From: Symbiodinium natans
Taxonomy: Eukaryota > Sar > Dinophyceae > Suessiales > Symbiodiniaceae
Direction: 5' to 3'
Length of the DNA stretch: 64,000 nt
Assembly (NCBI GenBank): GCA_905221605.1
Contig: CAJNDS010002393.1
Coordinates: forward strand, 60,001-124,000
Shown here: piece by piece, positions 25,354 through 37,300 of the stretch
Numbering within the stretch: position 1 is the stretch's first letter
Layout of the letters: each line of letters opens with the position of its first letter
Made by a program: the position numbers and the translations under genes
The notes under the pieces: model-generated
Seen by the model: only the letters and a program-made list of their open reading frames with translations
Told to the model about the DNA's origin: nothing
Databases searched by the model: none

Positions 25354-28300
25354 ACCCTAAACCCGAACCTAAATTCTAAAGCCTAAGCCTAAACCTTTGA
25401 ATGGCTTTTAACAGGGGCAGCCCTTGTCCGCTCCCAGGACAGATCTGACGGCGTGGACCATTTTTGGACACGGCAGCGTGCCTTACCGCGACGGCTGGCA
25501 CATGGCTGCGCCTGTGTGGAAAGTTTAGGGTTTAGGGTCTAGGGTTTAGGGTTTAGGTAATGAGGACGTCCCTCAATCATCTTCAGGCCTAATGAAGCCC
25601 TAAACCCCCAAACCCTGAAGCCCGAGGGTTGAGGGTTGGGGGTTGAGGCTTTAGGGAACCATATAGACCCTAAACCCTAAACCCTAAACCCTCTCTACCT
25701 GTATATATTTAAACCTTAATGGGGTCGTCTTGTTTTTTTGTGGTTTCGTGGTTCCTAAATCCTAAATCCTAAATCCTAAAACCTAAATCCCAAATCCTAA
25801 ATCCTAAATCCTAAATCCTAAATCCTAATATGGGCTGTCCCGGGGCCCCCCCGGGACGGGTTGCCCCGTGGCCCCCAAACAGGTTGTCCTGGAGTGTCCT
25901 GGGGCGTCCCGGGTCCCTCCCCCCCGGGACGCCCCCAGGACAGCTGTCCCGGGGAGCCCCCGGCACACCCGGCTTTGTTAAACCTTTTGGGGCTTTTGGT
26001 GGTGCTTTGGGGTAATGGAGGGGTCCCGAAACCGTCGATTCCGGTACTAAAAACAGCATTTTTCATTGCGGGAGTAGGCAAATACCATTCAGTACTAACA
26101 ATCAGCATTTTCATTGCGGGAGCAGGCAAATACCAGGCTCCCCCCTTTTTGGGTTTTTTTTGAAGCTTTTTGGGTTAATTTAACGCTATTTGGGGCTGCG
26201 GTGGTGCTTTGGGGTAATGCCTGTAGGACTTAGGATTTAGGGTTCAGGGCCCTCTCTGGGCTTTTAAGATTTAGGATTTGGAGTTCGGGGGGCCCGCTCT
26301 GCAGCTTTTACGACTTAGGACTTAGGCATTAGGGTTTAAGGGCCTTTCTGAGGCAGTAAGAAATGAAATGGTAGATAAGGTTGACAAATGAAAGGGATTC
26401 TAGGTGGGTGGGGTGATGCCAAACACCCTTGGTGAATGCTTGGATCAGAGATGCTGTACCCTAAACCCTAAACCCTAAACCTTGAACCCTAAACCCTAAA
26501 CCCTAAACCCTAAACCCTAAACCCTAAACCCTAAACCCTAAACCCTAAACCCTAAACCCTAAACCCTAAACCCTAAAAGACCTTGGGGCTTGCCCAGGTC
26601 GTGTCGGCGAAGTCCCAGGATCAGCTCGTTTGGCCAACCAGACGGTGGGCCGAAACCGGGCCGACCCCGATCGAGTGGCGCCGGGTGCCGTTTTGGTATA
26701 CGCTCCTTGGTGCCCAGTGGCACCCTTTACCTTTTTTTGGGTTATGGGTTCCCGTATGAAATAGCCAGCCCAAAAAGGGTGCCCTTATTTTCACATGGTT
26801 TCAGGGCTACCAAGGCTCCTTGGTGCCAGGGTTGAGGGGGTTTAGGGGTCTAGGAGTTCAGGGCTTAGGGCAGTTGAGGGTTTCGAAAGATTATGGACCT
26901 CCCCAACTCGCAGGCAGCTCTAAGTAGAGTTAATCATCAAGGAAGGTGTGTCATAAGCCGAACTGTAACTGTACGGTGCATGGCACCACAGCCGCTGTAG
27001 CTGAACGCGTAGCCGGGAAGAGGATGCTGGGGTGGAACGATCTATGGCTCGTTGGGGCTTCAAAGTGAACCCTCAAACCCTCAAACCCTAAACCCTAAAC
27101 CCTAAACCCTAAACCCTAAGCCCTAAGCCCTAAGCCCGAAACCCCACACCCTACACCCTTGGGATATGGACGCCATGTGTTGAAGGGTGCGGCTGTAACC
27201 TGGGGGGGGGGGGGGGGCTCTTCTACACCTCTTATGGTGCCTTTAACGCCTACACCCTGAGCTCTTCTAGCGTAAAGGTGTCAAAACATGGACCCCACCG
27301 AATTCGGAGCAGTCCTACCACTCGAAGATTCATGACTGTTCGCGGGTTTAGGATTAGTAGGGTTTAGGGTTTAGGGTTTGCAGGGTTTAGGGTTTGTAGG
27401 GTTCAGAGTTTAGGGTCCAGGGTTTAGGGTTTAGAGTTTAGGGTCTAAAGTCTAGGGTTTAGGGTTTTCAGTTTAGGGTCCCTAAACTTGAACCCCTAAG
27501 CCCTACTCGGTTCTCAGCATGAGGTTGCGTCCCGACAGAGCCTTGGTCGCACGGAGTGGCTTTGGTTTGGCGTCGCGAAACCCAGCAGGGCGTGCCAGCA
27601 CATCGATTCTTTCGGGTTTAGGGGTCTAGGGACCCTAAACCCTAAATTAAACCCTAAGTCCTAAAGCCTAAGCCCTAAACCCAACCTTCCTCACCTTCCT
27701 GTTTCTCGGGGCTTGGGCACCCTAAAGCCCCAAATCGAGCCGTCAGAACAACCTCGTAACCCTCAAACCCCTAGACCCGTTGAACCTCGTGAGGTCCAGG
27801 GTGTAGGGTTTGGTGTCTGGAGCTTGGGGTTTGTCCGGCATGGGCTAGGCCTGTTGTGGGGCTCTTAAGGGCCGGGGAAGGTTGTCGTCAAGCATTTCTG
27901 AACTTCCTTTCCTTTGGCGGCAATCGCAGGGATCTCCATCGACATTACAGCGCATGACGCGACGCCTGCTGGGCTAGGGGGTGTCCGAAAATTCGGGCAA
28001 GGGGGGTGGTGTCCTACAGCAGAGATAGTCGTGTCTCCGGGTATGTTAGGGGCAGACGAACATTTCTGGATGTACCCCCCCTAACCCCCAGACCCTCAAC
28101 CCTAAACCCTAAACCCTGCTGGCTTTCCAAGCTCCCCAGTGCCCAGGCAACGTTGACTTCCAGAAGATGCGGATCAGTTTCGGCTCACCGGGGCTCATGT
28201 TAGCCACGGAGTGGGTGGGTCTGCACTTCCCGCCGCCTGGCCGTAACCCTCGACGCCCGAGAACCCAAAAACTCTAGAAGGGCTGGCTGTAACCCTAGAC

Positions 28301-31300
28301 CCGAAACCCCAAACCCAAAACCCCCCAAAATGTAGGGCTGTGGGCTGCTGATTGCAAGAGGAGACTCTCACAGTTCTCTGCTATCTTGAAGCCATCTGCA
28401 AGGAGTAGGAGTAGGATCCTGGCCAACGCATTGCCCGCGTGCCCGCACGAGGTACAGCTACTCCCCGGTACGGCTCTTTGAGTCCAGTGGAATTTCAGGC
28501 TCGTGCTTCGAGCCATATTTTGACTGGCTTGACCGGGGTGGCTCATCTGAAATTTCATGACTAGCATCCCGATGTTTCGGCCTGGAAAGTCCCTTTACAT
28601 GGGCTGCCCTGTACCTAAACCCGAAACCTTAAACCCTAAACCCCAAAACCCTAAACCCTAAACCCTAAAGCCTAAACCCTAAACCATCCTCAACCCGAGG
28701 TGGCTACAGCCTTTGGATCCCGGAGGTGGTCTTCACAAGTACCATGACATCCACCACCTCCTCTGTTACTTAGTAGCTGAGTGAGTACACTGTACACTTC
28801 TTGGGATAGTTTAGGGTTTAGGGTTTAGGGTTTAGAATCACCTACAGAACTGAAAGTGTACACTTTTGGGGGCTTAGGAACTCAGCAACTAAGGTTACCA
28901 GCACCAGCTCCACCTCCGTTTCCTTCACCTCCACGACCACCTCCCAATCAACAAGTGCCCAGGCTTAATGGAGATAGTTTAGGGTTTAGGGTTTAGGGTT
29001 CAGGGTTCAGGGTTCAGGGTTTAGGGTTTAGGGTTTAGGTTTTCGGGTTTAGGGTTTAGGGTTTTGTTCAGTGTCTACACAAAATTTTGAGGAGTGCTGT
29101 TTTTGTAGCCTTCACTCGGCTACAGCTTGTGACCACTTGGACCAGCGCAACCTTGTCAGGCAGCAGCACCGTGACCACCACCGAGACGGACGAAGATGAC
29201 TTCAATGACACCAACGACACCAACGACAGCAACGACACAAACATAACCCCTCCAACCGTCACAGAAACGACCACGACCAGCACCTCCGCGACGGCAACCT
29301 CCAGTACCTAGGCTGCAAGGAGAAAGTGCAAGCTGGAGGCATGAGAAGACCTGTGCTTTCACAGTGCCTAACCTTGCATCGTTTTGTGTTTCTATTTTCT
29401 CCTCAGCTTCGCGCTTTGAACAGCGGGTGTGCATCGGGGCTTCTGGCCTTCCCTTAGGCTCCACAACCTCGGGGACGCAGTCTTCTACCACTTCAACAAC
29501 CTCCCTGTCGACAACAACCACTTCTCGGACGACCACCTCCCGGACCTCCTCAACAACAACGACAACATACCTAGGCGTGGTGGTTTCATTCTCGACTTAA
29601 ACATGCGAAGCAGTTGCTCCAGTAAGGGCAAGCAGGGACCTAAGTAGGTGACAGCTCAGGCTCGCGAGTAAGGATCCGGGTCAAGGTTTGCGATTGGAGA
29701 CCCCTGTTGCCCAACAGGGACACGGACGAGCACATCAACCGAGACCACGATCACCATGACGACGACCACTACCAGCACCTCAACCACCATTCCACTGGCA
29801 GCGCCCTTGCGCGCCCTGAATATCTTCCCTGAGCCACGCTTTGGCATCTCGACGCAGCGCAGTGGTTTTATGGCAGCCCGAAAACCTAGCAGGTTCAGGG
29901 TTGAATTAGGGTTAACCCTAGACCCTAAAGCACAAAGCCTACTGAACTGGTCAACCCTATAGAAACCCTAAGCCGTGGGAATACCTTGTATCACTGTTCG
30001 TGGTCAGCATCATAGCAGGGTGGGTTACCTTAACCTCGTGACCTTGCAAGGAACTAAGTGGCGATACAGTCACAATCCTTATACCACATGAGCCAATGTT
30101 GGTGTCGTTTCTGAGTTGCTGCTCAGGAACTTACATGTAAGCTACCAGAACACGAAAACTTTAAGAATGTATGCATATCATGGGGCGCCGCTTACTGCAG
30201 TCGGGGCATGTGTCTTGCGATGAAAAGTTCATCGTGCGAAAGTTCTTCGCTTCTCTTGCTGCCACCGCGCTACCCAAGAGGACGCCAGTCCCGGTGCGCG
30301 CAGCACATCCAGCATCCTCTCACACCGTTGGCCGGGTGTGGGGCAACACAGACTTTAGGCGTGACAGTGGTCTTGCCACCGTTTAGGCCAACATGTTTCA
30401 GGGTCGAAGCGCATGACAGCGGAGCATAAATGGGCTAATGCGTCCGCTGGGGGTGGCAACGGGACAGGGCGGTCGCCTGCCGACACCACAATGTCGCTGT
30501 CCGGCGCCTGCGGGAGAGCCTTTCCATGTTGCTTGCGATTTCTAATCCCTAGACCCTAAACCCTAAACTCTACACCCAAAACTGCGGTACCTGGTATAAG
30601 TTCCTGAACACCCAGCATCGGCCTTCCCAAGCCAAGGGTGTGCAGCACTTTCATTCCTCTACGAGATGTGTGAGAGGCCGGGCTTCTCTCCTTCTTCTCG
30701 GACGATCGAAGGGGATTGAGCCAGTGGCTTTTCTCCCACTTCATACCCCTGTCATCTTCCACTTTCTATTCAAACGTGTTTTCTAGCTGGCTGCTAGATT
30801 GCGCGTGTCGTAAGTTTGGCAGCATCAGGATGGGGGAAGCCCTCTAAACCCAGCCCTAAACGCCTACCCCTCCCCCTAATATTAAGCCCTCTCCTACCCC
30901 CTAATTTTAAAGTGTTTGAGTATAGTTATGCATGGGTTTTGTAACATTAGGGGGTAGTGGGGGTTTCATGTTAGTGGGAGGGCTGAACCCTAAACCCTAA
31001 TCCCTAAACCCGAAACCCGAAACCCGAAACCCGAAACCCGAAACCCTAAACCCTAACTAAACCCGCCCTACTGGCAGGGCTTCCGGCCTGAGCTTCGGTC
31101 CCTGCATGCCGAACGGGCCTGTGATCGGCTGGACCAACCGAACTGACATGGTGCACGACTTACCGGGGGGCCCTTTTAGGCTAGGATGCCCAGTAGTACC
31201 ATGATTCCCTTTTTGGGGGGTTTAGGTTCCCTTGTAAACACCTTTAAGCAAAAAAGGGCACCCTTTTTAAGCCTAGGTTACTCGGCAGCCTAGTAGGTGA

Positions 31301-34300
31301 AGTGAGGGTTTTGAGTTCAGATTTTAGGACTTGCCGGGGGGCCCTTTTGGGTGAAGACAGGGTTTAGAGTTCAGGGTTTAGGGCTTAGGATTTAGGGCTC
31401 AGGGGGTTAGAGGGTTTAGGGGTTTAGGGGTTTGAGGGTTTAGGGGTGTTTAGGGGTTTAGGGACGGGCATGGCATGACGTACCTGGGTCCTTTGGGCGC
31501 GAGGGGCCGCCATACAGAGCAGAGCACGTTGCGAGATTGTCCTTCGGGATCTGTGTCGGAATTCGACGCATAGAGGGCTTGCACAGCTCTCCCCCTAGCC
31601 TTCTGAAGCATCAACCCAGGTGAACGCATCGCTCTTCGCGAATGGGACGCTAACTGTCGTGTGGCGCAGCAGCACTGGTGTTCGGTCGATGCTTGTCAGA
31701 CTGCCGGTTCCCTTGAAAGTGGTCCTGCCGAGCTGAATTGCGAAGTTAGGTTGCCAATGTGCAGTGTCAGGAGAAAGCCTAAACCTCAACCCGACGTTTT
31801 TGCAGGATGGGAAACCGGCCGCAAGGGAGGTACCAAGATCCGATGGTGGCAGACCTGGCCACCTGGCAGATGGATTTTGAGATTTGTGTGAGGACTTTAC
31901 GGTTTAGGTTGTTGTTAGGTTGAAGGTTAGTGTTTGAGGGCTTGGAAGATCGACTGGAACTCGACTTCGTTCAGGGTGTTGAGGTTTAGGCTTGGAGGCT
32001 CCGGACGAGGATGGCTTGAGCTTCGCCTGCACATCCCAAGTGCGCCCCAGGCCCAGGGCACCAAAACCATGCTCACTTTTTGCTGGTGCTTGGTTCCCCT
32101 GCTTGTTGCTGGTGCTCGGTTCCCCTGCCGCCATAAGCACAACAATGAGGTGTTCGTCTGATTCCTAGGCTACTGTGAACCTGCCGGTGACAAGCTCGAT
32201 ACTTGGTTCAGGTCACGAGATGTTCACACGTGGACCTGAACGTACCAAGCAGAACACCTAGAAACTTCCCCAACTCCTCAGCCTTAAATCGCTTGCCTGC
32301 TTGCACCCTCCAACTCCCCTGTAGTCAAGGGGACTTATATACCCTACTATCAAGGGGTACTTGGGGTGTTGGTGGATGTGACCCAGGTGAACACTGGCTG
32401 CGGAGAAGGCGGCTGCGCTTTTGTCGAGGAGGCAGCGGGTCAGCTTTTGGGTTCAGGGTTTGGGATTTGAGGGCACAGGTTTATAAGGTGCACAAGATCC
32501 TAAACTCTAAAACCCTAAAGCCCCCAACTTTAAAGACCGAAACCTTGCTACCCTGAATCCCTTTAATTCCTAAACCCAGATGAGCCCCAAAGCCGCAGAA
32601 GCCCTAACTCCAAAAAAAGTGAGCGTTCAGGTGCTTAGCGGGTGGGATTCGGTTTAGGATGTCTCTTAGGGTAGTAGTTTCATGGTCCCTTAGTAACGGC
32701 CCCCATACCTTCTTCAAATATCAGGGGTACGAAAAGATGAAAAACAACGGGGTCCCCTTGTCGGGCCCGTACTGAGGGACCGTGCAACTACCGAAAGAAC
32801 GTCCCACCCCACCCGCAAGGTAGAGTGTTTCGGGGGTTTAGGGTTTAGGCTTTAGGGTTTGCTGGCAGGCACGTGTGGTCTTGGGCCCGCCTGGAAACTG
32901 GACGTTGCCAGAATCATGGCCAGGCAACAGCTCATGCCCAGGGGACCATGGAATGCTGAAAGGGTTTCTGGTTCACACACATATATATATATGCACCGTA
33001 ACAGGATTTGTAGGAGTTAGGGTCTATGATTCCAATTTAGGGTTCATTTGGCGTCCTGTGTTAAGGACAGCAGCAGTTAAACACAAGCTCCTGCTTGCGA
33101 CACACACAGCGGACATCAGAAGAGCTATGGCTTCAGCCCAGCTACTGCGCGTTCAGCCCATTCTCACCCTATTGTTGAGCCCAACGTACTTCACTGGGGC
33201 TCCAACTCATGGTACTTTGAGTACCGCAAGTATCCCAAGAAACCGGGGGCCTGGACCCAAGAAAGGGCCTTTAAAAGATGTATAGAGAACTTGCCGTGTC
33301 CTTACTGACTCCCTGTCCATCCTGCCTGTCCCTAGCAGGCCGAAACCCTTGCGGTGGTACGATCTTTCTTTCCTGTGAGGGCAGTCTACAGTGATCAGTG
33401 TTGGACGCACTTGGGGGTCGAGGGTTGTGGGGCTAAGAGCTTGGGTGCGTGGACGAAGCCTCTCGTACCTGCCGCCCCGAAACCGGACCACGCCACGCAT
33501 CAGCAAAAAAAAGACCAAACTCTAGACTCAACGCCCTCAACAAATCTTCAATCACACTACGGGCTACAAAGCCCTCAGCCCTAAGCCCTATACCCTAAAC
33601 CCTAAACCCCAAACCCTAAACCCTAAACCCCAAACCCTGAACCCTAAACCCTAAACCCCAAGCCCTGAACCCTAAACCCCAGACCCTTCATTGGCTTCGA
33701 GCAGGTCGGAACTTGCCACAGGGAGTGGAAACACTGGTCGTGCGGCTCTCAGTCGAGCCGTGGCCGTTCGTGGTCTAGGGTTCCGGGTTTGAGCTCATTC
33801 GGGCTCAGGGTGTAGGAGGGTTCAGGGTTTAGTGCTTAGGGTTTCGGATTAAGGGTTTAGGGTTTAAAAAGCTTACGGTTGATTTAAATTGCATGCCTAT
33901 TTTGGTTCCCCCACCCCACCATCATCTAGACCTAAACATGAAGGGTTCCCTCCTTGCGCAAGGCAATGTGGACAATGCGAGGGTGCTCTCTGGTAGTGTA
34001 GCAACGACGAACCCCTAAGCCCGAAACCCGAACTCCCGTACCTGAACCCGAAATCTTCCACCACAGCTGCATGGTTGTTGTGACTGACAGACGATTCCGC
34101 CCTACTTCCACATCGTTTACAACAACTTCACGGCCATTGGACCTGCTCCTCGGTCTGCACCAGTTCCTGAAGTGCCGGGATTCGGGTTGTGGGTCAAGGG
34201 TTTCGGATGACTGGCATTTCAGTATCGGAAAACCCCAAATGAGTCTACAGGCACAGTGGTCGATCCGATCCTGTTGGCGAAGTTTGGGGTTCACGGTTTG

Positions 34301-37300
34301 AGGCTCAAGGTTGTGTTGCGTACGCACATAGTCCCTAAGAGCCCTGCAATCAAGGTCCTGAACCCCAACCGCAGCCAAGCCGAAGCCCCCCCCCCCTCCG
34401 CCCTGTACCCGAACCCTACCCTAAGCTCCAAGACCCTACGACCCTAGAAGCCCCAGAAGCCCTAGAAGCCCCTCGAGTCAGGTGGGCGACTTGAAGATAC
34501 ACGGAAAGCTGTCCATGGCCGATGCCTGGCTTGTAGGTAACCTCTTGGGGTTTAGGGTTTAGGGTGTAGGGTGTAGGGTTTAGGGGGTAGGTCGGGCTAT
34601 GAGGTGTTGAGTTTGAGGGTCTTTGTGAGCCATTGGCGCCGGTCTTCGTGGTTTATCAGCTTTCCCTGAACCCTGTCCTACAAGTACCACTGGAGCCCCA
34701 GACCTCAAATGGGGTATCATCTCAGAGGAAAGGCCAATCCATTTGTTTTTTGAGCTGAGAGGGTTGGCCGCAATTAGGCGCAAGGGCGAGTGCGTGAAAA
34801 GTCTCAAATAGGTACCCTTTTCTTGGTCACTGATGACGCTGAGAGCCCTACGTCCTGAACTGCGAGCAATACAGCCGACATTACACCTTACGCTGGAGGC
34901 CCTGAACCCTAAACCCAAACCCAATTCTGAACCCTTAACCCTACAACCCTACAACCCTATAACCCTATAACCCTATAACCCTATCACCCTATTACCCTAT
35001 TACCCTATAAACCCTAAACCCTAAATCCTCTGCTTGTCCTCAAGCTACCCGCAATCTGGGCTTGTTGCTTGAACCCCTAAACCCTAATCCCTAAACCCTA
35101 AAGCCCTAAACCCTAAGCCTCAAAGCCCGAGGAGGAGGAGGGCCTGAAGCTACTGGTCAAGTCCATCCAAGTCTTTGCAGGAGGCTGCGAGCTATCGGTC
35201 AAGATGGTTTAGGGGCGGAGGGTTTGGCGGTTAAGGGTTTAGGGTTTAGGGCTTAGGGTCTAGGGTCTAGGGTTAGGGCTTAGGGTTTAGGGTTTAGAGG
35301 TTTAGGGGTTGAGGGGTTGAGGGGTTGAGGGGTTTAGGGGTTTAGGGGTTTAGGGGTTTAGGGGTGTAGGGGTGTAGGGGTTTAGGGGTTTAGGGGTGTA
35401 GGGGTGTAGGGGTTTAGGGGTTTAGGGGTTTAGGGGTTTAGGGGTTTAGGGGTTTAGGGTGTATGGGTTTTGGATGGTTTAGGGTTCAGGGTTCAGTCTG
35501 CCGACTGGGTTAAGTCAGACAACGATGATTTCAAGCGTGGGCTAACGCCACATGGAGAGAGGTGGGGGGGGGTGGGGAATCTTTCTGTCCGGCCTTGTTG
35601 TGCGGAGCCTTATGTTTAGTAGCAAACGGCCGCCGGATGCTGCGTGAGGCCAGTTTCAAGTCGGTACTTCATGGGCACCTCACAGAACAGCCGCCATCAT
35701 CTCCTTTTGGGGGGCGCCTTGCTTTCAATGGAGCTGCCCTAGCCGCAAAGGTGTGATGCCTCCATGCTTCTACAGTTTCCCATGACAGGAAGATGGAAGG
35801 TCCCCCCCCCCCCCCCCCCTAAACCCCTAAACCCTAAGCCCTAAACCCCAAACCCCTCAACCTTGTTAAACCCCAAACCGCAACCCTACACCGATTCCAT
35901 CCTCCCTCCCCCTATACATGCTATACATGTTCCCATTATAGGATGTTGCAGAATTATGGCGTATTGGATACTAGGGCCCTAAACCCCTCAGTCCCTAAAC
36001 CCTACCCCCTGAACCCCCCATGATCCGAGGTGACCTTCGACTCGAGCCCGGCCTATGTCTCGCTGAACACCGATTGGGGAAAGAAGGTCTTCGGCGTGTA
36101 CGAGGCCTTGGCGGTTGGAGGGTCTAGGGTTTAGGGTTTAGGATTTAGGGTTTAGGGTTTAGGGATAGGAAAGGTCACGCGCCAGCTCTGACAGATCCAC
36201 CGAGGCAGAAGGGAGAGGGAGCGAAAGAGAGAAGGCAACAGAAGCCCTAGTGAGAGCACGCCCCTTCCCAATGGCCTAGATCAGGACGCTGAGGGATGAA
36301 TCGGCACAGGGTGGGAGACTGGGCGGGCTGTGCGTACAGGTTCTGAATAAGTGCCGATGGGGCGGTTTCACGTAGTATTTGTGCGGGTGGCATTATGCTG
36401 CGCATACAGGCAGCCATGTGCGTTAATAAACTGAGATGACACACAGTGTCCCGACATGATCCGCGGCTTGTAGAACACTTTTAGGGGATAGTACAGCTAC
36501 ATTACATAGTCTTCAACAAGAAGAATAGCAAACAACTGAACCCCACACCTGTGCTCACGTGCATGCACTGAGCGACTGTGCTACTTTCGCCGCAGGGAAA
36601 CGTGAGCCTCCACGGCCGCCCCTACAGCCATGCCTGGGGCGACCTGTTCCGTACGGCGGGACCAGGCGCCTTGCTTTTTGGCTGCTTGTCTTTAGGGCTT
36701 ATGAGGCTCAAGAAATTTCGGGTTTTGAGGGTTTAGGGCGCCAGGGATTCAGGGTTTGCGGGGTTTGGGGTCGAAGGGAATTTGGGGTTTAAGGGATTTG
36801 GGGCGCAGATTTTTCAGGGTTCCGCCTTCTTGGTCGACAGCGGGGGCTGGCTTGGCCTCCGGGATTCGAAGGCAACGGTAAACCGTAAGCCTGAAACTCC
36901 TTAAGCCCTAAGCCCCGAAGCCCTGAACCCTGCCAGGCTTCAGTCCTACTCAGCCCAAAAACCCCCAAGTGAATATTGCAGCCCTCCACCGCAGGTAAAC
37001 CCATAAACCCTCGCCTTCAACCCCCTAATATAACCCCTAAAGCCAGAAATTCGTTTGAACCTTCAAAGCTCCTAGCCCTCTCTGTTGAATGGCACAGGAG
37101 AACAGCTCATTCGAGCCAGGGGCCTAGAACTACTTGCGGTTTCGACCTCTAGGCTGCAAACACTAAATCCTAAGCCCTAAACCCTACACCGTAAACCCTA
37201 AATCCTAAACCCTAAACCCTACACCGTAAACCCTAAACCCTAAACCCTAAACACTAAACACTAAACACTAAACCCTAAACCCTAACCCTAAACCCTAAAC

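Noticed and set aside
25818-26163. Gly/Pro-rich frames on both strands
   Set aside because: Produced by GTCCCGGGG palindromic repeats and a tandem duplication.
34580-34924. 114-codon frame on the minus strand
   Set aside because: Composition is fairly protein-like, but it reads into telomere repeat at its start, has no homology, and lies in the intron between two in-phase G8 exons on the + strand. Left as unexplained.
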